DNA from: Escallonia rubra
Lineage: Eukaryota; Streptophyta; Magnoliopsida; Escalloniales; Escalloniaceae
NCBI GenBank assembly: GCA_033065855.1
Contig: JAVXUO010002005.1
Span: 434,001-498,000, forward strand
DNA: 64,000 nucleotides
Direction: 5' to 3'
In this document: positions 1 through 11,841 of the stretch, in pieces
Layout of the letters: each line of letters begins with the position of its first letter
How positions within the stretch are numbered: position 1 is the stretch's first letter
Made by a program: the position numbers and the translations under genes
The notes under the pieces: generated by a model
Databases searched by the model: none
What the model was told of the DNA's origin: nothing
Seen by the model: the letters and a program-made list of their open reading frames with translations, nothing else

Positions 1-62
1 AAAAAGAGCAGGTTAGGTTGAGTCTTAGGAGCCCGAAGAACATCATGGCATATTGGAGTAGT

Positions 63-705
63 GTGGACTGCCTGGAAAAAAGTCCTGGATTTGGCTCATG
101 ATCTTGAGCTCATAACAAGTAAGCATTCTACCCCTTTACATAGACCACCCAAACTGATTAAATGGTTAATGCCTTCCACAGATAACCTCAAATGCAACAC
201 AGATGGATGCGCCAAAGATAGCTGCCAAGGAGGATATGGAGGCATCATCAGGGATGACCAAGGCCATTGGAAAGGAGGCTTTTGGGGATGCTTATCTACT
301 AAAGATAGCTTAGAAGCCGAAGTGTTTGGAATACTCAAAGCGCTACAAGTTATTAAAGAGCAACTTTTGCACGGAGTGACGATCGAAACTGATTCTTTGA
401 TAGCCCAAAAGTTGTTGACAGCTGAAGATTATGATCGATTTCATCCATTATGTAATATTATACATGATTGTCGCTTTTTAATTAGGGAGACAAATTCTAG
501 CATTTTTCACATATATCGTGAGAGCAACCAATGTGCGGACATGCTAGCGAATTGTGGTAGTAGACAGGATGGGGCTTTTGTTTATCTCGACCTCCCCCCT
601 GTTGAATTATATGAACTGCTTGTTGCAGATGTAAACGGGGTGGAATATCCTCGGTCCTAGTTTTTGTTCGTATTAATATAGTTGTTTCCTTTTGAAGCAA
701 AAAAA
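63..705 (+). mobile_element. 5'-truncated LINE insertion with RNase H domain
   Basis: A short non-LTR retrotransposon copy. The 13-bp repeat ATATTGGAGTAGT occurs at 50-62 and again at 706-718 and brackets the segment exactly, as a target-site duplication should. The segment ends in an A run (698-706), as expected at a LINE 3' end. Nearly all of it is one open frame (stop at 658-660) encoding a plant LINE-type RNase H (RVT_3) domain. The four acidic catalytic positions can be seen: D in CNTDG, E in SLEAEVFG, D in ETDS, D in CADMLA. The rest of the LINE (endonuclease, reverse transcriptase) is absent, as expected for 5' truncation. The unbroken frame and perfect duplication suggest a fairly recent insertion. 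A domesticated RNase H gene is a less likely reading because the frame has no start of its own inside the duplicated target. Confidence 0.8.
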
Positions 706-718
706 ATATTGGAGTAGT

Positions 719-2174
719 TTTATGGGACCTGTAAAGATTTAAACCCATGACAAGGCCCTGGAGGCCTCTCCCTAGTTAGACCCTTTCTATAAATGCGGAT
801 CTCATCTCATCTGATTTGAATTTTAATCGTAATCCTAAAAATTCTTTTTTTTTTCTTTTAATCAAACGAACGAGGCTCAACACATCTTAAATATTAAAAA
901 CAACTTGGCATTATGGCTCACAATTGTTTCAAAGTTGCCACTTTCGCGTTATTTAAGTATAAACTTTTGAATTAAGGCTGGACACTCTCATCATTTTTCC
1001 TATATTTTTGGGTCCCTTACGGTCTTCAGCTTGCGCCTATAACCTTCGCTCATCCAATGTTAGGAGGACTAGAGGGAGTACGACCTGAATGTCTTTCATT
1101 TATCTATTTTTTGGTTCACAGAAAGTTAGTTGAGTATTAGATTAGATTTTCATTAGAATGCAGCCTTCATGAACGTGGCACGACGGACGAATGAGATGAG
1201 ATGAAAAGACTTTCAGACAATAAGAGTTAGCAGCTTATTCTCATCTAACTTTATCCGTTTAATTCTACTGCGTTATCTCTATCACCACTCTAATCAATAA
1301 GAGATTTTCAGCTTTCTCGGTAACGCACGGATAATCTCCAAAGTGTTGTCACGGCTCAAGTCTCGACCCAAATCAAGCTCCATATCTAACCCACAAGAAT
1401 ACCTGACCTTTACATTAGGCTTTGCTCCAATTTGATTCATCTCATGTACAACTAAGCTCGTTTAGAGTGAGACACTGGGGCCTATCTGGTTAAGTCTTTC
1501 TCTTTCGTGTCTTCGTTTCAATATTATTGTTTTAATCATTGCTGAGCAAACGTTTGGTAAGTGAATATCAAAAATATCTTGAGTGTGTTTATATAAGGTA
1601 TTTCAAGTGTAAATTTCACTTTGTCTTGAGCATCTGAAAGCATCTTGAATGAAATTTCAAGTGTAAATTTCACTTTGTCTTCATCAAAATACACTTTGAA
1701 GGTGTTTTCAGAATTCTCAATAACCTTTTTGGCTTAGGTAACAACTACTTACTATATGCATTTTTTGCTCTCGTGAAGAAAACAAAAATTAAAATCAGAA
1801 AATTGACCCAATTTTTACTTAGGGCCTATAATCTTCTTCTTTAAACCCCCCCCTCCCCTCCGGCGCCATGGTATGAGTGGCTAACAAGCTACAAGTCCCA
1901 TGGAATATTAATCCACCAATGCTTGGTGTAACATACTAGTATAATGATCTGTTATAACATGTCAGTCCGCTTTGAAGAATGTTGCGAGCCCGAAAAAGAA
2001 AAAAGAACGCAAAGTAAAATCAAAGACAACAGCGACCGTCTAGGTTGGTTTGTTTTTGTGAACTAATTGTTGCATAAAGAGGCTGGTTTTTAACTCGAAA
2101 AGCTACCTGTTCATCCAAATTGCCACACGGTCAAACCTCTCTTAAACAAAAGCAAAACAGTTACCGCTAGAAAT
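719..2174. other. Intergenic, no gene recognised
   Basis: AT-rich sequence between the LINE copy and the MYB gene. It holds a pyrimidine/C-rich stretch (about 1843-1862) and scattered short direct repeats such as the phrase GTGTAAATTTCACTTTGTCTT near 1610 and 1660. No reading frame with family resemblance was found on either strand. The segment next to 2174 is probably the downstream part of the minus-strand MYB transcription unit. Confidence 0.5.
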
Positions 2175-2296
2175 TGTCAAGTCCCACATCGACAATACAT
2201 GGAGTTTATTCTTATATCTTGAATTTTTTCATCAGAGCTATGCCGCATTCGATCCAATGGGACCACCTCTTATCTGAACTTGGGTTGACTTCAACA
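2175..2296. mobile_element. Small solo LTR (TRIM-like fossil)
   Basis: A 122-bp segment that starts TGTCAAGTCCCACATCG and ends GACTTCAACA, with TG...CA termini. The 5-bp repeat GAAAT flanks it on both sides (2170-2174 and 2297-2301). Size, termini and duplication fit a solo LTR of a terminal-repeat retrotransposon in miniature. No internal region is present. It lies only 13 bp beyond the stop codon of the MYB gene, so it probably forms part of that gene's 3' untranslated region or its poly(A) region. Confidence 0.7.
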
Positions 2297-2309
2297 GAAA
2301 TGACCACAA

Positions 2310-3689
2310 CTATCTTGAATTTCCTTCATCATCTTTGCCATTGAACCAACCCCATTGTTGGTTGCTGGACGGAGGAAGTAGGAATGAAGCGGAAGGTACT
2401 TGGCTGATGATAGGGCTGGCCACCGGGAATGCGTTGGTCATGGCCGGCAAAACGGGGCTCGCGTTGGCAAAACGATCACCAGTTAGTTCATGATGACCCC
2501 CATGGTAATTACGGTTGAACATAGGAGCCATCTGGGAGTAGAGAAGGGAACCACCGAAGGGGGAGCTATGAACAGCTTGAACGTCGTTAATGCTGGGCCG
2601 GCGCTTGTCGACCGGCGTAGAGCTGTTCTGGCGTTTGAAGTACTTCTGAGCATGGCTGGCCACTTGGGTTGGGGTTCTGGTCACCACATAAAACCTTGAT
2701 ATGCTCCTCCAATCTCCTTTTCCATACTTGTTCAGTCCCATTAGAAACAACCTGCATGGTTTAAGCGACGCCAAATAAGTAAGAAACTGCTATCCGGTAA
2801 ACTCAGAGATAGACAATCATGACGTGACAATGTTGCTAGTGTAGATACAAAAACATGCTTGCTTTAATGATGCCGCTTGCACTTTAGTGTGGGCGCTTGC
2901 GTAATTGTTTGTTCATGCAATAATGGTGTACCAAATGTAAACTCAATTATTAGTATATGAAAACCAAGAATAACTATATATGAGAAATAAAAACCGACGT
3001 GCCAATTTTCCATGAAGAAATGCAGAGAAGGTGTTGTGGTATTCAGGACTAGGAACCTGAGTTTCATTTGGAAGAATGTGAACAACTTTGGCTTTGGCTT
3101 ATGTTAGGTGACAGATTTAACAACAAAGCCAAGAAAACCTTTGGTTTTATTTGCAAAAAACCAAGAAAACCACCCGGCACAAATTTAACAAAAGTTTACG
3201 TGCTGACTTTGAAACGTTAAAACCAATAAATTGTTGAAGTATATCAAATCAAGCTAAGGAACAATACTGGTGTTCTTCTTCTGTCCATGGCAACCCCCTT
3301 CGCCTTGGTTGACTAGGGTTTGCTCTTTTAGCCTGTGATGAAGACCCCCGCGTCTCAGCCTGTGATGAAGACCCCCGCGTCTCATTCTTCGTCTTCAGTC
3401 CATCATCTGTCTCATAGTTAGGCAATGGGAATCGATCCGACTCTATCATTTCTATGTCTTCAACCAAGGCTTCGTAGTGCTTTATGACATCTTCAATGGG
3501 TTTTCGAGGAACCCTAGAAGCAACATTCTCAAAGAAGGCTGGAGAAGAAGGATCAAACTCGGCCAAAGCATTCTCAAACAACTTGTTCTCCTCATAAGTC
3601 CACTCCCTGTGCTCAACCTCGAGTTGGGGTGGCAGAGAATCCAATAAGTAGTGGTCCGACGGTGATTCACAAAATTCTGGCCACTCCAT
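2310..3689 (-). CDS. DIVARICATA-type SHAQKYF MYB transcription factor
   Basis: A two-exon gene: exon 1 3689-3268, GT-AG intron 3267-2752, exon 2 2751-2310, 287 residues. The exons join in phase inside the second domain (PWTEEEHQ to LFLMGLNKYG). Residues 28-80 form a first SANT/MYB domain and 132-181 a second one with the diagnostic SHAQKYF at 173-179, followed by KRRPSINDV. This two-domain layout is that of plant DIVARICATA/SRM1/MYBS-type regulators, nuclear DNA-binding proteins that bind I-box/TATCCA-type sites. The C-terminus is low in charge and rich in P, S and N, with GWFN near the end. The linker holds an exact tandem duplication of nine residues (ETRGSSSQA, residues 103-120), encoded by a 27-bp repeat. 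A (GT)n tract lies just upstream of the start. Family assignment is firm; the exact orthologue is not. Confidence 0.93.
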
Positions 3690-3703
3690 TGCTCCAAGTA
3701 CTC

Positions 3704-3726
3704 TTGTGTGTGTGTGTGTGTGTGTG
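3704..3726. repeat. (TG)n microsatellite
   Basis: About eleven uninterrupted TG units, 15 bp upstream of the MYB start codon (minus strand), so inside its 5' untranslated region or core promoter. Its length is likely to vary between individuals. Confidence 0.9.
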
Positions 3727-4925
3727 AAAAGGAGAGATGATTAGAAACTCTGGTCGCAACAAAATATCATCCCAAGTGAGATTTGTGAAGCATTTCTTGT
3801 TTAGTTGATTAAACAAGTCTTTCTTGAGTAAATGGTTATTACTGAACGGAACGATGTTTAAATAGATACCTAATTTGCCTTAATTAATAAGGTCTACGTA
3901 ATTTTACATCTTTAGGCTATAAATCTTCCTGGATTCTTTGAGATTTTTTGATTTTGTCTGGCCTGAGGGAGATGTTGTTGAAAAGCAGACAATGGCAAAA
4001 GCATTAAAGGCATCCGCCAAATAAAAGAGAAAAGTTTAAGTACATAATAATTTCGAAGATCTTCGGGCATTTGATGATCTTATTAAATGCTAATTACGAC
4101 AAACTTTCAAGATAAATTTCAAATAAAACTTACCTTAAAAAATGACTCGATTTAGCAATGTTCATCATACAATTCTCAGCTGTACAATGTAAGAAAATTA
4201 AAATGTTTTAGTGCTTCGAAGCTTTGCACTTTTTGTACTTGGGAGATTAGTCGACACAAAATGACCCTCCGTCCCCTTCTTATTTTTATCTCAATTTGTG
4301 TACTTCAAAGGGAATGAACCAACCCGTTAGCTGAAGCGCTCGAGAGAAGAGAAACACATATGATTAAGGAACGATAAAACCACAAAGTATCAAAGCTAAG
4401 AATAACAAGTTACTTGTATATATAAACTAGAGTCAAGTGATTTCGAATGCATGTCCATATTTGGACATAGAAATGGCTATGAAGTGCTAAGATCATTCAA
4501 TAGGAGTGAGGGATGATTGAGATTTCAATAAATGCTGGGACATCGAGGTACTAGTGGTTGAACTATTTTCATTAGCAATGCGGGTGCCAAGGTTGTTATC
4601 GAAGCTCAACTTCAAGATTGGCCTCATTGCTGTCAGATGTTTATCGAACGATGATAGATTCCACTGCAACTTCGCGATCCTTCGAGCAACGACTATCCTC
4701 TAATTAAGCCTTGTAAACACTGTTTCTTACGCTTAAAAAATAATAGACCGTAGCTTACACTATCCATCACGACTCGAAATTTCAGCTTTTCATTTGACTA
4801 AACTCGTGCTTTACGATGACAATGTCGTATACTGCGAAAGCATCACAAGCACTAGTGACCCTTATATAGAGGTCGAGTGGGTTAAATTCTTTCCAATGGC
4901 TAGTTCAAGACTTTTGGATTTTCTT
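3727..4925. other. Promoter-side intergenic DNA of the MYB gene
   Basis: AT-rich DNA with no recognisable gene. The part near 3727 should contain the MYB promoter. Near 4800-4925 a degenerate copy of the opening of block A appears (phrases on AACTCGTG, CATCACAAG, ACTAG and TAGTTCAAGACTTTT recur about 150 bp later), which suggests an older local duplication at the edge of the block. Confidence 0.4.
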
Positions 4926-5477
4926 TGTAACAGTTACTCTTACCAGCTTTGAATTGAACTCGTGTTTCACTGTATTTACCACTAATTAATTACGAAATCA
5001 TCACAAGTACTAGCTAGTCAGTCTTGCATGGAACTCTTTCAAATAGCTAATTAAATTCTCTCGATCTGTAATGGTCACTTAACAACATCGATCTGGATTT
5101 TGAGTTCTCTTAACGTCTATAGATAAAAGTTTGTCAGTAATAACTGTAACTAAAATGGTAGACTGTATATTTCTCTCTTCAAAAGTTATTTGTTCCAAAT
5201 TGCTAACTATAGTTACACTCAGTAAAAAGTAATATTTTTCCTGTCAAAAAGATTCATTACCCAAGAGAGAAGTAACAAAAAGGCCAAAGTCAATAGACTA
5301 ACAAAAGTCTTGTTCTCTTGGAGCAACTCCTTTGTTTACCTAACTATTTTCACGTTTCCGGTGTATATATATATATATGATTGAAGTGTTTTTTTTTCTT
5401 TTTCCTGAGAGAAGATTAAGAATATATGATTGAAATTAATGGTTAGATTACAACAATGTTAAAACAGTAATCTCAAG

Positions 5478-5633
5478 AAAATTGACAATCTCACTCCTTA
5501 TTTAAACTAATCCAGTCCATTATTTCACTTCCCTTCAGTACAATATCAATTAGAAACGCCACTTAAAGTCATTTGGAGTGGACTAGTTTAAATTAGGAGT
5601 GAGATTATTGTCTCCCTAATTTTAAAATGAAAT
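5478..5633. mobile_element. MITE-like foldback element 1 (copy A)
   Basis: Inverted arms of about 45 bp: the left arm contains AATCTCACTCC then TTTAAACTAATCCAGTCC. The right arm read backwards gives AATCTCACTCC then TTTAAACTAGTCCACTCC. The counterpart in copy B is at about 12834-12990. It has no coding capacity and no clear target duplication was found. Confidence 0.6.
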
Positions 5634-5663
5634 TTTTTTACTGCTATCTTATTTGTAAGAAAA

Positions 5664-5830
5664 TAGTTACTACCTCTTGTATAGCGAAAATTAATTATCA
5701 TTAAATATTTTTAATGACTTTTTTTTCAGCGTAGATTCTCAGCAGTACTTTCGTAACGTCACTAAATAAAAGTCACTGAAAATTTTTAACGACAATTAAC
5801 TGTCGCTATATGAGAAATTGTAGATATCTT
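5664..5830. mobile_element. MITE-like foldback element 2 (copy A)
   Basis: The left arm reads TATAGCGAAAATTAATTATC, and the right arm read backwards gives TATAGCGACAGTTAATTGTC. Arms of about 50 bp surround a short centre. In copy B the same element is split by the Mutator-like insertion at 13071-14217. Copy C at 24363 starts inside it. Confidence 0.6.
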
Positions 5831-7860
5831 CCTACAACCTAGCTAGCAGTCAAAAAATTTTCTTTTAAAATCTCCTTTATCATAACATCTAGGGATATGA
5901 TTAGTCCTGCTATATATAATAGCTCAGAATCCCGTGCCAAGCACGGGACTGTTTATTAACATTAACTTATTTTAGTAGTTTTGAAATGCACAATTTTATT
6001 ATTTTATTATGGTTATTTCATCAAAGATAGCTATTTTAATTTTTATCTTGAACTCGCTTGTAATAAAATAAATTAATCTTTATGGTAAAATATCATTAAG
6101 CAATGTCCTTGTGCATATTTGTTAATTCTGATTTGGTAACTATGTAGATGAACAAAAATTAAAAGTTCATTTAGTAAACAAAAAAGAAAAAGTAAATTCT
6201 CTACTGATAAAATTATGCGGAGAACATATTGAGATCAATTTGTTATTGCTTAAGACATTTTTATTATTTTCTAAGAACTTTTTAAATATAATTTGTACCT
6301 TGAATGCGTTACCCATAACGTTAATTAAATATTAGTTTAATTTTGATAGAGAAAATTTTGGTCCATATATTTGTTTATAGCATAGACTAATTAAGTAAGG
6401 ATGATGTGCCACTTTCAAAAGCAAATGTAATCTACCAACAAAGTATACATAGAATATAGTAATCATTGCATGAGATAATTATATAAAGTTTAACTAACAT
6501 GACTACATAAGATAACTTAAAAATCTCGTAGTAAGGAAATTGTTGAATAAAATTTAACCAAGATTTCACAAAGCATACAATAAGTATTCCTACTAAGTAA
6601 GATTTATCTTAAGAGATGATAAGGTTTTTAATCTAAGTTTTAATTTGCATTCATCACAACATAACTAATATCTTTTTAGATTTTATATGCAATTATATTC
6701 AAAAGTATAAAAGTTAACATAAAATCATAAATGGTATAATAATATAGAATTTAGAATGCTTAAGAGTTTAATTACTCACAATAAAAGTACCATAGAAAAA
6801 AATTGGTTCAAAACTTTTCCAACATAAAATTAGTTGAATTTAAGAAATGCTCACATAATTAATGTTTTAAATTTACACTATTTATTTAATTTATCTCATA
6901 TAGAATCTGCATATTATGGTAAATATGCATTTAACCATTGCGACTAAATAGGATAGTGCAAAACCTTAGAGTAATGAAATTATTGACCAAAACTTTTAAC
7001 CAACATATTTAGTTATATTCATATTTGAATTTACAGGAAACTTAGATATGAATTTCAAATAGTACCTATTTTTTCTTATTAAATATTTTAAGTAATTTTT
7101 ATTTTACAGGTTAATATTTCATGCTAGAGAGCTTTCGATATATAATATTTAAATAAAGTCATAATAGTTTACTATATTGGTTAGAATATTTTGAATGTTT
7201 CAAATTGTTTTTTCGAATTGCATATGGCTTATTATTGAAATGTTTATTATATTTGCCGATTTAATTAATTGCAAAATTAAGAATCTCGTTCAAAATAATG
7301 TTTGGAGATCTTTAGCAACATTAATATGTTTAAGCTTAGTTTTTATAACTCTTATTCTATTAGAAATACAATGCAAAGACGTGTCATGAGCTATAATTGT
7401 ATTTCTCGGCTCAGTTATTAGATATTTTAATTTGGGATCCTGAATCTAGCTCGAGTAAATTAGTAAAATATTTTAAAAAGTTACGAAAAGTGTATCAATG
7501 CATACCACATTCAAGAAACAAAAAGAGATTATCTTATACTTTTGTTAAAACTATAATTGTTAGTAAGAAATTTTTAATACTTTATTTGTAAAACTTTCAA
7601 GTAATTTGTCAAGACTATATTATTATTAAGCTCTTTTAGTGGTTCAACATGTAACGTCTCAAAACCAAATCTCTTAGCTTCAAAAGTTAAGTTAAGAGTT
7701 CTTAATGTTTGGAATCGTAAATGTCAAACTCCGTTCTTATCTTTTTCATGGATCATTGCTTTAAGAATTCACCAATTTATTAAGATACAAACATGATATC
7801 TAGTAGAATATTTTTTTGTCTCATACACCTCTAAAATTATAGTCTTGATTAATTAAATGG

Positions 7861-8112
7861 TCATGCAATTATTGCAGAATATTTGCTAGGTATATATGTT
7901 TGCTTTAGTTCCTCTGAACTGTAAGTTTAAAGAATAATGAGTAGATTGTGTTACAGTGTCGTAGCTAGATTTTTGCGTTCTTTAAGCTTTTTTTTTACAC
8001 CATCAGGCGGTTCTGTAACACAATTTACTCATTCTTCTTTCAACTTACAGTTTAAAGGAACCAAAGCAAACATATATGCGTATGCAAATATTACGCAAGA
8101 ATTGCATAACAA
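7861..8112. repeat. Long inverted repeat inside the Helitron
   Basis: Arms of about 100 bp (7861-7960 and 8010-8112) around a spacer of about 50 bp. Matching phrases include CTGTAAGTTTAAAGAATAATG on the left and its near-perfect complement on the right. A transcript would fold into a long, slightly imperfect hairpin. It could be a foldback MITE nested in the Helitron. Confidence 0.75.
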
Positions 8113-8400
8113 TCTAATCAATATTTTAATAGTCAAAATCAGAACCTAATACGTAAATATGTCTGTAGCATAGAGTTTAAATGTTTTACAATTGATATTT
8201 ATAAGGTTTACAAATATCGCGACAATTATACCATGAATTTTTCAACAATAAATCGTAGTAAAGAGTTTGATTTTTTTCTATATATGGGATATAACCAGTT
8301 TGGTGGTCGTGAGGTCTTATTTAAAAATGTTGACTTCTAATTCGTTTATTAAATCTATATATCACATTATTAAAGATGACAATCTTATGTATGTTACGTG

Positions 8401-8401
<1 letters not shown>

Positions 8402-8437
<36 letters not shown>
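8402..8437. repeat. (TA)n microsatellite
   Basis: About eighteen TA units inside the Helitron. Confidence 0.9.
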
Positions 8438-8439
<2 letters not shown>

Positions 8440-8548
8440 AGAACATTTGACTTAATTAGAACGTTATTTTTTCCCCTTCTAAATCTAATATGTTATTTTC
8501 ATCTTTTTTCGATATATGAATTTTTATATTCACATTAAAGAGTAATTT

Positions 8549-8843
8549 TTAAAATACAATAGTTAAAATTAAGTCATAATAAGTTAGTGTATGGATTAGG
8601 TTGAGTTCTAAAATATTTAGAATTAAATCTTAAATTATACAACCCTTATTATTCTTGTAAAATTAATCAAATTTAAATTGAAAGGCACTTATCAGTAATT
8701 TTGAAAATACAATAGTTAAAATTAAGTCATAATAAGTTAGTGTATGAATTAGGTTGAGTTCTAAAATATTTAGAATTAAATTTTAAATTGTAAAGCCCTT
8801 ATCATTCTTGCAAAATTAATCAAATTTAAATTGAAAGGCACTA
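8549..8843. repeat. Tandem repeat, about 147 bp x 2
   Basis: Two adjacent copies about 95% alike, from ACAATAGTTAAAATTAAGTC to AATTGAAAGGCAC. Weaker relatives follow at 8990-9360. Tandem arrays are common inside Helitrons. Confidence 0.85.
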
Positions 8844-11030
8844 ATCAAAATTCGTTTAGATCAATTTTTTTCCTAAGTCTCGTAAGTTGTTTAATCTTAA
8901 TTGTAACATTAATATTTTTTTTATAAATCAACCGTATTATTTTCGTTTTTTTTATATATATGAGTTTTTATATTCAAGTTAGAAAGTAATTTTAAAGATA
9001 CAATAGTCAATGTTAAGTCCTAATAAGTTAATATAATGATAAGGTTAAATTTATAATTAGTTTTGAATTTTAAGAACATAGTTGTTAGAAATAAGCCTTA
9101 ATAGATTAGTACATTGATTAGGTAGAATTTTAGAATGATTAATATATATGAGTTATTATATTCATATTAGATAGTAGATTTAAAGATATAATAGTCAATA
9201 TTAACTCCTAATAAGTTAGTATAATGACAAGGTAGAGTTTTAGAATGATTAAAATTATTCTTTGAATTTTAAGGACATAATTATAAAAAAGAAGTCTTAA
9301 TAGATTAGTATGTTGAATAGGTTGAGTTTTAGAATGATTAAAATTACTTTTAAATTAAAAAAGACTTACTTATATATAAGTTAATTAATCTTAAAATAAG
9401 AATCTGATGATGTGTCATATAAAGAAACGATGACGTGTCGCGCAAAGAAGCTATCAATGTCTTTCTCGCTTCGCTTATTATATATTATATAGATATAGAT
9501 ATGTTTGTCACTGAAGAAACACTCTGTAGCCGGACTTTTGCTTAATTCCGACGTCTACTTCTTATTGTTTGAAATTCAAGACTTTTGAACTTTCTCTGTA
9601 GAGGTTACTTTGACAACATCTAGCTCTATTTTTTTTTTGGGGTAAAATTCAAGAACTTCATTGACAAATGATAGATTCAATAAAGGTAATTTTGTAGTTC
9701 ACCTCTAAACCCCGTCATGTGGATGCATAGCACGTAACCACATGCATTCGCATTGGAGTCATAAGAAGACTCACAGGACAAATGATCTGCAGAAAATATA
9801 AAGAAAACATCTTGGCTTTAGAAAGACTATTTAATTGGTAGGCTAGACAGTCAGGTTCAAGTCCACATAATTAGGAAATTAAAGCTATAAACGCAACCTT
9901 ATTCTTAACAAATTTTTTTTTTTTGGCTTCAGGTTAGCAGATTTAACATAGTAATTAACTTATTATATATTATCGGTTTATTGCCACTTTCTGGGGTAAA
10001 CTGTTTTTATTTACAGAACGGAAGTTGTTTGGATTTATCAATTATTGGTCATTAATTAATAGAGTAAATGGCATTTTACATCTTTAGGTTTTACTGGATC
10101 TGACTAGATTCTTGAGATGTTTATTTGTCGGGCCTAGTCGTTGACAAATAGGAAAAAAGCCAAACAATTTAAGGCATCCACCAAACAAAGAGAAAATTTA
10201 ACTACCTAATAACTTTGAAGATTTGGGTATCTGATTATCACATTAAATGTTACAAGTGCAAAAGTTACGAAATTTTCTTAAACTCGAGGGTTGATTTTAA
10301 AAAAGATATTTAAGCTTCATAAGTGACACTAAAATGATGATATAATGACGCTTGAGATACGTTCAGCTGCTAAAGCAGGGTTCCAGTAACTAAAAGTGAA
10401 GCTCAAATATATATTGAAATATTGAAACAATATAGATAGATATAATAAGTCGATTTGGATGGCCGATAGACAAGATGATGGTATTGCTAGACGCCAGAGC
10501 CACCAAATCAATTTGAGTGGTTGACTAGCAGTACGAGAATAACTTTGGCCACTGCTGGTGCCACCAAATCTATATGAGTGGTTGCTGACAAAGTAAGGAT
10601 TTAACTAAGAGTCGGCGCCAACAACGCGTCCATGCGGTTGGTCACTTAGTCAAAACCGGACTTATATCCTATAGTCAACAATCCCCTTAAGCAGTTGGTC
10701 GTTTAGATTTAAGGGAACTTCAAAAATATCTCTCAAAGCTGGAGCCAACTGTGTCCAGAGATAGCTAGTCGTTAGTGCCGAACATATCAGTCCACGGAAT
10801 ATGAAAAAAGTGTTACTTCTGGCAACAAAACATGAGATGTTGCATTGGCCTTACACTGCACAACATCGCTGAACTGAGCAACAAGTTCGAATAATTGGAT
10901 CAAAAAAATAACTCTAGGATGCGGGAGCAAATATGCACAGTCAAGCATGCGAGCACACAAATATTGGACAAAAACGTCTTAGGCGAATAAGCTAGTTATC
11001 ATGCAAAAGACATAAGCAGGCTGTAGTATC

Positions 11031-11377
11031 CCGTATTTTTTGAGTAGTTTAAAATAATTATCGGTGACCTGAAAAATAAGCGGGAGATAATTCTGAGCAA
11101 TGCTCGGGTACTGGTAGAGTATTGAAACATAAAAGAATTTTGGGACAAAAATATAATTTTGAAAACTTTTGGGGTCATTTTGTAATTTTAGAAAAGTTAG
11201 GCATTATGTATCAAATTTTTGGTGACTAGTTAGAATAAATTATAAACTAATGATTTATTTTTTTTAGGAAATTAAAAGGAAAGAAAATTTGGAAAGAAGG
11301 AAAAAAAAAGAGAGAAACAGTAACAGAACAGAGAAGAGAAAACATGAAAAGAAGAAGAAGAAGAATTTCGGGCAAGG

Positions 11378-11420
<43 letters not shown>

Positions 11421-11470
11421 AAAAGGAATTCGCAAGGGTAATTCTTCTACCCATTACACTGTACGTAATT
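11031..11470 (+). mobile_element. Possible LTR fragment in copy A (fossil)
   Basis: Starts TGTAGTATCCCGTATTTTT, close to the TGTAATATCCCG start of the solo LTR at 29713, and contains purine-rich and (GA)n tracts. No matching LTR end is found, so it is at most a fragment. The copy-B counterpart begins at 16143. Confidence 0.35.
11386..11417. repeat. (GA)n microsatellite
   Basis: About sixteen GA units in copy A; the copy-B counterpart near 16508-16526 is shorter. Confidence 0.9.
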
Positions 11471-11484
11471 TAGTATGTGCTTGT

Positions 11485-11841
11485 GTGTTTTCTATGTGCG
11501 TAGTGTCTAATTACTCTGTGTGTGATATGCATAGATGTGGTGCAACAACGATATCTTTTCCTCTGTTAGATATTTACTCAGCTTATGGACGGGGTTTATT
11601 ATTAGCTACAACCTGGGCTACAACAAAGCAATTTGAACATATAACTATACTAACAAATTATAAATTTCTTCTTTCACATATGTCTGAATCTGCCGACATA
11701 CTAGATTTGGTGCCACCGATCAGGTACGACTTTTACTTTATTTTGCCAGACCTCTACTCTTTGGGTGTACATAGTTTTTTTTACATGAAGCCTGTACCTT
11801 ATCAAAGTCCGTGTGCAAAGCTTAAATACAGGAACTACTGA
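11485..11841 (+). pseudogene. RNase H-like relic, copy A
   Basis: A 118-codon frame matching the first three quarters of the copy-B frame at 16594-16968, then diverging in its last third. See the copy-B entry for the fold argument. It is the less complete of the two and is unlikely to be functional. Confidence 0.35.

Larger units (their letters stand above)
5919..9499 (-). mobile_element. Non-autonomous Helitron
   Basis: A 3.58-kb AT-rich insertion absent from copies B and C. Read on the minus strand it starts TC (TCTATATCTATATAATAT..., at 9499) next to a host A. Near its other end it has a perfect 8-bp stem hairpin, TCCCGTGC-CAA-GCACGGGA (5930-5948), about 11 bp before the edge. This is the layout of plant Helitrons (5' TC, subterminal 3' hairpin, no target duplication, insertion between A and T). 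The final four bases are CTAT rather than the usual CTRR. No Rep/helicase gene is visible, so it would depend on another element. The interior holds an inverted repeat at 7861-8112, a 147-bp tandem repeat and a (TA)n tract. Confidence 0.72.

Noticed and set aside
9850-9880. tRNA-like T-arm phrase GGTTCAAGTCC
   Set aside because: No acceptor stem, anticodon arm or D arm can be drawn around it; the copies in B and C are equally non-foldable.
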